Shown here piece after piece: positions 9,151 through 27,500 of a stretch of 64,000 nt of DNA; the stretch's first letter is position 1, and each line of letters opens with the position of its first letter. Position numbers and translations under genes: made by a program. Source of the DNA: Actinophytocola xanthii (GTDB lineage Bacteria; Actinomycetota; Actinomycetes; Mycobacteriales; Pseudonocardiaceae); the NCBI RefSeq assembly GCF_001921205.1, contig NZ_MSIE01000031.1, forward strand, positions 62,001 to 126,000. Direction: 5' to 3'. The notes below the pieces were generated by a model that saw nothing but the letters and a program-made list of their open reading frames with translations, was not told the origin of the DNA and ran no database searches.

Positions 9151-9590
9151 GCTGTCGACACTGCGCTGATCGCGCGATTAATTCCGTGTGCGGAACGCCC
9201 AAAACGTCATGACGTTCGTCACTGGATTGGTGTAGTGCAAACTTGCTAGCTTTGGCGCCATGGTCATTTGGAAACCTACGAGAAGTCGATCGGAGTGTTG
9301 CTGACAATAGTGCTTTGGTCGGGGTGGCGCTGTCGTGGACGACGCTTGTTCGTGTCCTGACATGTTCCCTCAATGAGGGGTTCCCTGCTGTTCTGGCAGA
9401 TCAGCGCCGTGCACGTGTCGACAGGCCGTCGACCGCTGGCCTGTGCTGACCCTCCTGGCCGAAAAGTCTTGCGGTGGCGCCGCGTGTGATCGGTGAATCT
9501 TCCCGGAATCACACAGGACCGTCACCGGTCAAACCTCCCACCAGGTGGACGCAATGCTGTGCGTCCTGTTCGAGCGCAAGTCGGGGAATC
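9151..9590 (+). promoter_or_regulatory. Intergenic/leader region of the NRPS operon
   Basis: 440 bp without a supportable gene, visibly richer in A+T than its surroundings. It must hold the promoter of the biosynthetic operon. It contains a perfect 14-bp palindrome AACGTCATGACGTT (9203-9216), a candidate regulator site, and small hairpins further down, such as ACAGGCC/GGCCTGT at 9421-9444. A 14-codon reading frame at 9260-9304 has no ribosome site. No pathway-specific regulator gene is adjacent on the operon side. Confidence 0.5.
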
Positions 9591-10874
9591 ATGGAGAATT
9601 CACTGCTGGCCGCGTGCCTCGAGGAGCTTGTCACCCGGTACGGCGTGCCCGGGGCACAGTTCGCCGTGCTGCACGGCGACACCGAGTGGCACTGGACGCA
9701 CGGCGTGGCCAGGACCGGTACCCGCACGGCGATGACCGTCGACGCCCCGGTCCCGGTCGGGTCCATCACCAAGGTCGTCACCGCCGCCGCGGCGATGGTG
9801 CTGGTCGACGACGGCGACCTGGACCTGGACGAGCCGCTGGCCGAGCCCGTGGCCGAGCTGCGTGAGCTGCCACCCCGGCTGGGCGAGCGGATCACGCTGC
9901 GGCACGTGCTGAGCCACACCGCCGGCCTGCCCTGCGACCCGGTCGAGGCCCGCGCGGCCACCCCGCGCGGGCACGTGCTCGACAGCTGTCGCGGCGCCCG
10001 GCCGCTGTCCGACCCGGGAACGCTGTTCTCCTACTCCAACATCGGCTACCTGCTCGCCGGGCACGCGGTCACGACGATCACCGGCATGAGCTGGTGGGAC
10101 GCCGTGCAGGCGCTCGTCCTCGGTCCGCTCGAGGTGCCGGCCCGGTTCGTCGCCGGCGGGCGCGTCCCCGACGACCTGGTCAGCGGGCACTCCATGCGGC
10201 GCCGGCCGGTGCTCCAGTCGCTGCGGCCCGCGGAGGCGGCCGTCGGCGCGCTCGGTGCGAGCGCCCGCGACCTGGTCGCGCTGGGCCGGGGACTGCTGCG
10301 GGAGAACCGCGAGATGCGCACGCCGGTCCCCGGTGCCGACCCGTTCGGCCTGGCCGACGGCTGGGGCCTCGGCCTGGCCACCTACGGCTCGGACGGCGCG
10401 ACGGTCGGCCACGACGGCAACGGCGACGGCACGTCCTGCCACCTGCGGATGAACCCCGCCACCGGCACCGTCGTGGCGCTGACGACCAACTCCAGTACCG
10501 GGTTCGCGCTCTGGCGCGACCTCGCCCCGCGCCTGCCGGCGCTGGGCATCCCGGTCAAGGACTACGACCCGCTCGCGGTCGCCGGCCGGCCGGTCCCCGC
10601 CCCCGCGGGCTGTCTCGGCGCCTACACCAACGGCGACCTCGAGTACGCCGTGGAGCCTGGCGAGAACGACGTTCTGCGGCTCACCGTCGAGGGCGAGCCC
10701 TTCGCCGACCTCACCGTCTACTCCGGACACCGTTTCACGATGCGCGACTGCGACACCGGCATGACCGACCAGGCCGGCCGGTTCGTCCTCGACCGGCAGG
10801 GTCGCGTCACCGGCCTCCAGGTCGGCGGCCGGATCGCGCTGCGGCACGCCGAGCGCTCACGTCTCGTCGGCTGA
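9591..10874 (+). CDS. Stand-alone PBP-type thioesterase/peptide cyclase (beta-lactamase fold)
   Basis: 427 aa serine hydrolase of the class C beta-lactamase/PBP fold. Catalytic residues are visible: SITK (Ser58, Lys61), YSN (Tyr148) and GHDG (His274). The last ~100 residues look like the lipocalin-like domain known from the peptide cyclase SurE. It is the first gene of the NRPS operon, 34 bp before the first synthetase, and the synthetases lack any C-terminal TE domain. Family knowledge: SurE-type enzymes release and macrocyclise peptides from the last carrier protein and prefer a D-residue at the C-terminus; here the last module ends in an epimerisation domain, which fits. There is no signal peptide, which argues against a wall-acting DD-peptidase. 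An esterase role is the alternative. Start ATG 9591. Confidence 0.85.
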   Translation: MENSLLAACLEELVTRYGVPGAQFAVLHGDTEWHWTHGVARTGTRTAMTVDAPVPVGSITKVVTAAAAMVLVDDGDLDLDEPLAEPVAELRELPPRLGERITLRHVLSHTAGLPCDPVEARAATPRGHVLDSCRGARPLSDPGTLFSYSNIGYLLAGHAVTTITGMSWWDAVQALVLGPLEVPARFVAGGRVPDDLVSGHSMRRRPVLQSLRPAEAAVGALGASARDLVALGRGLLRENREMRTPVPGADPFGLADGWGLGLATYGSDGATVGHDGNGDGTSCHLRMNPATGTVVALTTNSSTGFALWRDLAPRLPALGIPVKDYDPLAVAGRPVPAPAGCLGAYTNGDLEYAVEPGENDVLRLTVEGEPFADLTVYSGHRFTMRDCDTGMTDQAGRFVLDRQGRVTGLQVGGRIALRHAERSRLVG

Positions 10875-10908
10875 CAACCCCACGGACTTCTGAAAGGTAC
10901 CCACGGCC

Positions 10909-18522
<7,614 letters not shown>

Positions 18523-18551
18523 AACCCCGTGACCGGAGGAAGAGCTCCCCG

Positions 18552-21500
18552 ATGACCTCGTCCCGACAGCACCGCATCGACTCGCTGCCCGAGCACCTGC
18601 GGGCCAAGCTGGCGGAGCGGCTGGCCGGCCGCTCCGCCCCCGAACCCACCGCAGCCATCACCCCGGCACCGCGCGGCGGGCCGCTGCCGCTGTCCTCGGC
18701 CCAGCAGCGGCTGTGGTTCGCCAGCGAGTTCACCCCGGGCGGCACCGACTACAACAGCGGCGTGGCCCTGCGGCTGACCGGTGAGCTGCGGGTGCCGGCG
18801 CTCGCGGCGGCGGTGGCGGCGCTGCCGCGCCGGCACGAGTCGCTGCGGACCACGTTCGACGAGGCCGACGGGCGGCCGGTCCAGGTCGTGCACACCGACG
18901 CCGACACCGAGCTGCCGGTCCGCGAGTGCGCCGAGCAGGAGCTGGCCGCGCTGCTCGACGCGGAGTTCGCCCGGCCGTTCGACCTGCACCGCGGTCCGCT
19001 GTTCCGGGCGCTGCTGGTCCGCCTCGCACCGCGCGACCACGTGCTGCTGCTCACCGCCCACCACATCGTCGTCGACGGATGGTCGCTGCGGGTGCTGCTC
19101 GCCGAGCTGGCCGCCGGCTACGCGGGCGCCACCCCCGCGGCCCCGGCACTCCAGTACGCCGACTACGCGGTCTGGCAGCAGGACCGGCTGGCCGGCCCGG
19201 CGATGACCGGGCACATGGACTACTGGCGCCGGGTGCTCGACGGCGCCGACCCGCTCGACCTGCCCACCGACCGGCCCCGCCCCGCGATGCGCTCGACGCG
19301 GGGTGCGGCCCACGAGTTCACGGTGCCCGGGGTGCTCGCCTCGCGTCTCACGCACGTGGCGAGCACCTGCGACACGACGCTGTTCACCACCCTGACAGCG
19401 GCCTGCGCGGTCCTGCTGGCGCGCTACAGCGGCCAGCGGGACGTGTCGCTGGGCACCGTGACCTCGGGGCGGACCCGGCCCGAGCTGGACGGGGTCGTCG
19501 GGTTCTTCGTCAACACGGTCGTCCTGCGCCCGGCGGTGGACCAGGAGCTGACGTTCACCGAGTTCCTCCGCGGGGTGGCGAGCGACTCGCTCGAGGCGTT
19601 CAGCCACGACGAGGTGCCGTTCGACCGGCTGGTCGAGGCGGTCGGGGCGCCCCGCGACCCCAGCCGCAACCCGCTGTTCGACGTGCTGGTGACCCTGCAG
19701 AACGAGCGGCGCGGGCTGCCCGCGTTCCCCGGCCTGCGGGTCGAGGAGGTCACCCTGCGGCGCGACACCGCCAACTTCGACCTCAGCTTCGACTTCACCG
19801 AGCACACCGACCGCGTCGACTGCCTGCTGGAGTACAGCACCGACCTGTTCGACGCCGACACCGTCGAGCGGCTGGCTCGCCACCTGGTCGCCCTGCTCGA
19901 CGCGGTCACCACCGCCCCCGACCGCCCGCTGTCTACTGTGGAGTGGCTGGCCGGGTCGGAGCGGGAGACGGTCCTGGAGACCTGGAACGACACCGCGCAC
20001 GAGGTCCCGGCCACGACCTACCCGGCCCTGTTCGCCGCCCAGGCCGCCCGGACCCCCGACCGGCTCGCGTTGGTCTGCGGGGACGAGCGGCTGACCTTCG
20101 CCGAGCTGGACCGCCGGGCCAACCGGCTGGCCCACCGGCTCCTCGCCGCCGGCGCCGGGCCGGAGCGCGTGGTGGCCGTCGCCCTGCCGCGCCGGGCCGA
20201 GGCCGTCGTGGCGCAGCTGGCCGTGCTCAAGGCCGGCGCGGTCTACCTCGCCGTCGATCCGGCCCTGCCCGAGCGCCGCCGCGCCCAGCTCGTCGAGGAC
20301 TCCGGCGCGGTGCTCGTCGTGGACGGTCCACTCGAGACCGACGGCCTGCCGGACACCCCGCCCGCACACGGTCCCCGGCCGGACAACGCCGCCTACGTCG
20401 TCTACACCTCCGGCTCCACCGGCCGCCCCAAGGGTGTGCAGGTCGAGCACCGGCAGCTGGTGAACCTGCTGCACAACCACCGGGCCGACTTCGTCGCCGC
20501 GGCCGGCGGCGGCCCGCTGCGGGTCGCGCTCTCGGCGGTGTTCTCGTTCGACACCTCGTGGGAGGGCCCGGTCCTGATGGCCGACGGCCACGAGCTGCAC
20601 CTGCTCACCGACGAGGTCCGGCTCGACCCCGAGGCGCTCGTCGACTACGTGGTGACCCACCGGATCGACTTCCTCGACCTGACCCCGTCCTACCTGCGCC
20701 GGCTGCTGCCGGCCGGGCTGCTCACCGACTCCCGGCACCGGCCGGCCGTGCTGATGCTCGGCGGCGAGGCGCTGGACGTGCCGCTCTGGCGTGAGCTGGC
20801 CACGCTGCCGGACACCGCCGTCTACAACTTCTACGGCCCGACCGAGGTCACCGTGGACGCGCTCTCGGCGCGGGTGGCGGGGGAGCGACCGGTCATCGGC
20901 CGTCCACTGTGGAACTTGCGGGCGTACGTGCTCGACGAGCGGCTGCGGCCGGTGCCGACCGGCGTGCCGGGCGAGCTGTACCTCGCCGGCGCCCAGGTGG
21001 CCCGCGGCTACCTGGACCGGCCCGGGCTGACCGCCAGCAGGTTCGTCGCCGACCCGTTCGGGCCGGCCGGGACCAGGATGTACCGGACCGGCGACGTCGT
21101 CCGTTGGCTGCCGGACGGCACCGTGCAGTACCTGGGCCGCGCCGACGACCAGGTGAAGATCCGCGGGTTCCGCATCGAGCCCGGCGAGGTCGAGGCGGCG
21201 TTGCTGGGCTGCGCGGGTGTCGGCGAGGCCTGCGTGGTGGCCAGGGGCGGGGACGGTGCCGAGGGCGGGCACCGCAGGCTGGTCGGCTACGTCGTGCCGG
21301 CCGCCGGGCAGAGCCCCACCCCGGCCGGGCTGCGGGCCGAGCTGAAGCGGGTGCTGCCCGACTACCTCGTGCCCGCGGCGTTCGTCGTGCTCGAGCGGCT
21401 GCCGCTGACCCCGAGCGGGAAGGTCGACCGGCGGGCCCTGCCCGCACCGGAGACCGGCGTGGACGTCGACAGCGCCTACCAGGCGCCGCGGGGAGAGACC

Positions 21501-24500
21501 GAGGAGCGCCTCGCGGCGCTGTGGGCCGAGGTGCTCGGCGCCGAGCGGGTCGGGGCCAACGACAACTTCTTCGGCCTCGGCGGCGACTCGATCCTCAGCA
21601 TCCAGCTGGTCTCCCGTGCCCGCCAGGCCGGCCTGCGGTTCACCTCCCGCGACGTGTTCGCCAACCAGACCGTCGCCGAGCTGGCCACGGTCGTCACCAC
21701 GGCCGAACCCGCCGCTGCCGCCGCGCCGGCACCGGTGGGCCCGGCGCCGCTGACCCCCATCCAGTCCTGGTTCTTCGCCACCCACGGCGACCGCCAACAC
21801 TTCACGATGTCGCTGCTGGTGGAGCTGACCGACGAGGTGGACCACGCCGCGCTGCGCACCGCGCTCGCGGCCGTCGTCGCCCACCACGACGCCCTGCGCA
21901 CCCGGTTCCACCGCGACGGTGAGAGCTGGCGGCAGGAACCGGGGGACGCCTCCCTGGACGTCGAGGCAGTCGACCTGGAGACCGTCGACCTCGCCAGCGT
22001 CGCCGAGGTCGACGTCGCGGCCCGCGTCGCTTCCGCCGCCCGGGCGGCGCGGGTCGCGCTGGACCTCGCCGCGGGCCGGGTCCTGCGGGCACTCCTGTTC
22101 GACCTCGGGCCGGGGCGCCAGGCCCGCCTGCTGCTCGTCGCGCACCACCTGGTGGTGGACGGGGTGTCCTGGCGCGTGCTGACCGAGGACCTGCGCACCG
22201 CCTACCGCCAGGCGGCCGCGGGCCGGCCGGTGCGGCTGACCCCGGTCGGCACCGACTACGGCACGTGGGCCCACCGCCTGGCCGAGCACGTCGCGACCGG
22301 CGGGTTCGACGACGACCTGCCGTACTGGACGGCCGTGCCCGAGCCCGCACCGCTGCCCGCCGACCACGACGGCGAGGCCACGGCCGGAACCGCCCGGTCG
22401 CTGACCGTCCGGCTCGACCGCGACACGACGGCGGCACTGCTGCGGCTGGCCGAGGAGCGCTACCGCGCCCACGCCGACGACGTGCTGCTGACCGCGCTCG
22501 GCCGGGTGCTCGGCGACTGGACCGGGCGGGACACCGTCGCGGTCACCCTCGAGGGCCACGGCCGCGAGGACGTCGTCGGGGGAGTGGACCTGTCCCGCAC
22601 GGTCGGCTGGTTCACCACCCAGTACCCGCTCACGCTCGACCTGCCGGCCGGCGGCTGGGACGCCGCGCTCAAGGCGGTCAAGGAGCAGGTCCGCGCCGTG
22701 CCCCGGCGCGGGATGAGCTTCGAGGCGCTGCGGTACCTGCGGCCGGGCAGCGGGCTTTCCGCGCCGCTGCCGCCGGTCTGCGTGAACTACCACGGCCGCT
22801 GGGAGGACGACGCGGGCGAGGTGTTCCGCACCCGCCACGAGCCGACCGGAGCCGAGGTGGACCCCGCGGCGCCGCTGGACTTCCCGCTCGAGGTCAACGG
22901 CCTCGTCCAGGGCGGTGAGCTGGTCCTGGCCTGGCAGTACTCCACCGCGCGACACGACGAGGCGACCGTGCGGGGCCTGGCCGAGGCGACCACCGCCGCG
23001 CTGCGGGAGATCGCCGAGCACTGCGCGGCACCCGGGGCCGGCGGACGCACCCCCTCGGACTTCCCGCTGGCGCGCCTGACCCAGGAGCAGGTGGACGCGA
23101 TCGCCGGGGACGGCACCGACGTCGTCGACGTCTACCCGCTCACCCCGCTGCAGGCCGGCATGCTCTTCCACAGCCTGGTCGACCCGGACAGCGGCGCCTA
23201 TGTGGACCAGGTGCGGCTGGTCCTCGACGGCGTTCCCGACCCGGAGGTGCTCGCCGAGGCCTTCCGCCAGACCGTCGAGCGCAACCCCGTGCTGCGCACG
23301 AGCCTGGTCTGGGACGGGGTGCCCGGTGACCTCCCCGAGCCGGTGCAGGTCGTACACCGCCGCGTCGACCTGCCGGTCGTCCACCACGACCTGCGGGGCC
23401 GCCCGGAGCACGAGCTGGAGGAGCTGGTCGCGCGGGACCGCGCCGAGCGCCTGGACCCCGGGCGGGCGCCGCTGACCAGGCTGGTGATCGTGCGGACCGG
23501 CGAGGACCGGGTCGTGTTGCTCTGGTCGACCCACCACGTCCTGCTCGACGGGTGGAGCACCGGACAGGTGTTCGCCGAGGTCTGTGCCCGGCATGCGGCG
23601 ATCGGCCGCGGCGTCCCCGCCACCGTGCCGGCGCGGCGTCCGTTCCGCGACTACCTGGGCTGGCTCGCGGAGCAGGACACCGAGGCCGCCGACGCCTACT
23701 GGCGGTCGGTGCTCGCCGGGTTCGACGCCCCGGTCGCCGTCCCCTACGACCGCCAGCCCACGCAGGCCCACCGCACCGAGTCGAGCGCCTCGGTCCGCGC
23801 CGAGCTGGACCCCGCGGCGACCAGCACCCTGCGTGCCGCCGCCCAGCGCGCCGGGCTGACCGTGAACACCGTCGTGCAGGGCGCGTGGGCGCTGCTGCTG
23901 TCGCGCTGGGCGGGCACCGACGACGTGGTGTTCGGCAGCACGGTCTCCGGCCGGCCCGCGGAGCTGCCCGGCGTCGAGGCCATGGTCGGCATGTTCATCA
24001 ACACGGTCCCGACCCGGGTCGCCGTCGACCCCCACCGTGCCGCGGAGCCGTGGCTGCGGGAACTCCAGGCCGCGCAGAGCGAGTCGCGCCGGCACGACTT
24101 CCTGGCGCTGACCCGCGTGCAGTCCCACGCCGACCTGGCACCGGGCGCGGCGCTGTTCGACAGCGTCGTGGTGTTCGAGAACTACCCGTTCGAGGACGCG
24201 TCCACAGCGGACGGACTGCGGGTGGCCGGGGTGCACACGGTCGACACCACCAACCTGCCGCTCACCCTGTCGGTGAACCTGGACGAGCGGGTGCGGTTCG
24301 AGCTGGCCTACGACCCGGCACTGCTCGACCCCGCCACCGCGCGCCGCGCGACGGACTGGCTGCTGGCACTGGTCGCCGGGATCGCGCAGGACCCCGCCCG
24401 GCCGCTCGGCGAGCTGCCCTGGCTGTCCACCGCGGACCGGGAGCTGGTCCTGCCGCCGCCCGGGCACGGCGCGTTCACCGCCGGACCGCTGTTCCACCAG

Positions 24501-27500
24501 GTGGTCCGGCACCGGGCCACGCTCACGCCCGACGCCACCGCGCTCGTCTGCGGCGCCTCCCGGCTGACCTTCGCCGAGCTGGAGGCCACCGCCAGCCGGC
24601 TCGCCCACCGGCTGCTCGAGCAGGGCGCCGGCCCCGACCGCGTCGTCGGGCTCCGGCTGCCCCGCTCGGTGGACTTCGTCGTCGCGATGCTGGGCGTGCT
24701 GAAGTCGGGTGCGGCCTACCTGCCGATGGACCCGGGGCTGCCTGCCGACCGCGTCGAGTTCATCCTCGCCGACGCCCGGCCGGTGCTCGTGCTCGACGAG
24801 CTGGGTGACCTGTCCGGATACCCGGCGCAGGACCCCGGCGTCCCGGTACGGCCCGAGCACGCCGCGTACGTGATCTACACCTCCGGCTCCACCGGCCGGC
24901 CCAAGGGCGTCGTCGTCGACCACGCGAACCTGGCCGCGCTGCACCACGACCACCGGCACGACCTCATCGACACCCTGCCCACGCCGCAGCGGTTCGCGCT
25001 GACCGCGGCGTTCTCGTTCGACACCTCGCTGGAGGGCCCGCTGTTCCTGGCCGAGGGCCACGAGCTGCACGTGATCGACGAGGAGCTGCGCCTGGACCCG
25101 CCCGCGCTGGTGGAGTACTTCCGCCGCAACCGGATCACCGCCGTCGACCTCACGCCGACCTACGCCACCCAGCTCATGGCCGCCGGGCTGGCCGACGCCG
25201 GCGTCGGCCTGATCATGATCGGCGGCGAGGCGGCGACCGACACCCTCTGGCGGGCGCTCGCGGAGCGCCCGGACCTGACCGCGATCAACTACTACGGGCC
25301 GACCGAGGTCACCGTGGACGCCACGGTCCGGGTGGTCACCCCGGGCAGCCGTCCGCTGATCGGCGCTCCGATGTCGACGGTGCGGGGCTATGTCCTGGAC
25401 CCGGAGCTGCGGCCGGTGCCGGTGGGCGTGCCGGGCGAGCTGTACCTGGCCGGCCCGCAGGTCGCGCGGGGCTACCTGAACCGGCCGGGGCTGACCGCGA
25501 GCAGGTTCGTCGCCGACCCGTTCGGCGCACCCGGCACGCGCATGTACCGGACCGGCGACCGGGTCCGGTGGACCGACGAGGGCGACCTGGACTACCTCGG
25601 CCGGGCCGACGACCAGGTCAAGATCCGCGGCCACCGGGTCGAGCCCGGTGAGGTCGCCGCCGTGCTGCGGGACCTGCCCGGTGTGCGCGACGCGGCGGTC
25701 GTCGCGCGGGACGACGGCACCGGCGTCCGGCTCGTCGCCTACCTCGTCGGCACGACCGAGGACCCCCGTACGGCGCTCGCCGGGGTCCTGCCGGACTACC
25801 TGGTGCCGGCAGCGTTCGTCACGCTCGACGAGCTCCCGCTGACCACCAGCGGCAAGCTGGACCGCCGGGCGCTGCCCGCCCCGGACCTGCGTGCCGAGGC
25901 GGACACGTTCGTCGCGCCGCGCAGCGAGGCCGAGCGGGTCGTCGCCGCCACCTGGACCGACGTGCTCGGCGTCGAGCGGGTCGGGGCGCACGACAACTTC
26001 TTCGCTCTGGGCGGCGACTCGATCCTCAGCATCCGGGTCGTGTCGCGGCTGCGTGCGGCGTTCGGCACCCAGATCTCCCCGCGGGCGGTGTTCGAGCACC
26101 CGACGGTCGCCGCGCTCGCCGCGGCGGTTCCCGGTGGTGACACCGCCCCGATCCCGGCGGCGGCCGGCACCGGCCCGGCGCCGATGTCCTTCGCCCAGCA
26201 GCGGCTGTGGTTCCTCGACCAGTTCGAGGAGAACGGCACCGAGTACGTCTCGCCGACCACGCTGCGGCTCACCGGCGACCTGGACGTCGAGGCGCTGACC
26301 GCCGCGCTCACCGGGCTGGTCGCCCGGCACGAGTCGCTGCGCACCACGTTCGACGAGGTCGACGGCCGAGGCGTGCAGGTCGTCCACGACCCGACCCCGG
26401 CGAACCTGGTGCTGGTCGACCTCGCCGGCGACCCGGCGCGGCTGGACGAGATGCTGGCCGCCGAGTGCGCCCGCCCGTTCGACCTGCGCACCGGACCGCT
26501 GCTGCGCACGACGCTGGTCCGGCTCGCTCCGCGCGAGCACGTGCTCGTCCTGGCGCTGCACCACATCGTCACCGACGGCTGGTCCACCTCCGTGCTGACC
26601 GAGGACCTCGCCGCCCTGTACCGCGGCGCGGAGCCGGCGCCGGTCCCGTTGCGCTACCGGGACTTCGCCGCCTGGCAGCGGGAGTGGGCGGCGGGACAGG
26701 ACGCGGCCAGGAGCCTGGACCACTGGCGCGACGCCCTGGCCGGTGTCGAGCCGCTCGACCTGCCCACCGACCGGCCCCGCCCGGCCGTGCGCACGAGCGC
26801 GGGAGCCGTGCACCGGTTCACCCTGCCGGCGGCCGAGACCGCGGCGCTGGTGGAGCTCGGCCGGCGCCGGGACAGCACGCTGTTCATGACGCTGCTCGCC
26901 GCCTGCCAGGTCCTGCTCGCCCGCTACAGCGGCCAGCAGGACATCGCGGTGGGCACCGTCACCGCCGGCCGCGACCGGGCCGAGCTGGACCGGCTGGTCG
27001 GGTTCTTCGTCAACACGGTCGTGGTCCGCGAGACCGTCGAGGAGGCCGAGTCCTTCGCCGAGCTGCTGGCGCGGGTACGGGCCACCGTGCTGGCCGCGTT
27101 CGCCCACCAGGACGTGCCGTTCGAGCGGGTCGTCGACGCGCTGGCGCCCGAGCGCGACCCCAGCCGCAACCCGCTGTTCGACGTGATGGTCCTGCTGCAG
27201 AACACACCCGAGGAGCTGCCCGACCTGCCAGGGCTCGAGGTCACCGAGGTCACCGCGCCCGTGGTGACCTCCACCCACGACCTCACCTTCGAGTTCCAGC
27301 AGTCCGGGGACGAGCTGCTCGCCGGGATCGAGTACAACCCCGACCTGTTCGACGCGGACACCGTCGACCGCCTCGGCCACCACCTGCGAGTGCTGCTGGC
27401 CGCGGTCGCCACGGCGCCGGACCGGCCGCTCTCGGCCGTCGACCTCACCGACGCCGCCGAGCGGGACCTGGTGCTCCAGACCTGGCAGGGCGGCGACCTG

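Noticed and set aside
9260-9304. 14-codon frame ending SECC in the NRPS leader, possible leader peptide
   Set aside because: No Shine-Dalgarno sequence upstream and no following attenuator of clear form.
9591-10874. Antibiotic-resistance beta-lactamase
   Set aside because: No signal peptide, position as first gene of an NRPS operon without TE, and lipocalin-like tail fit a peptide cyclase better.
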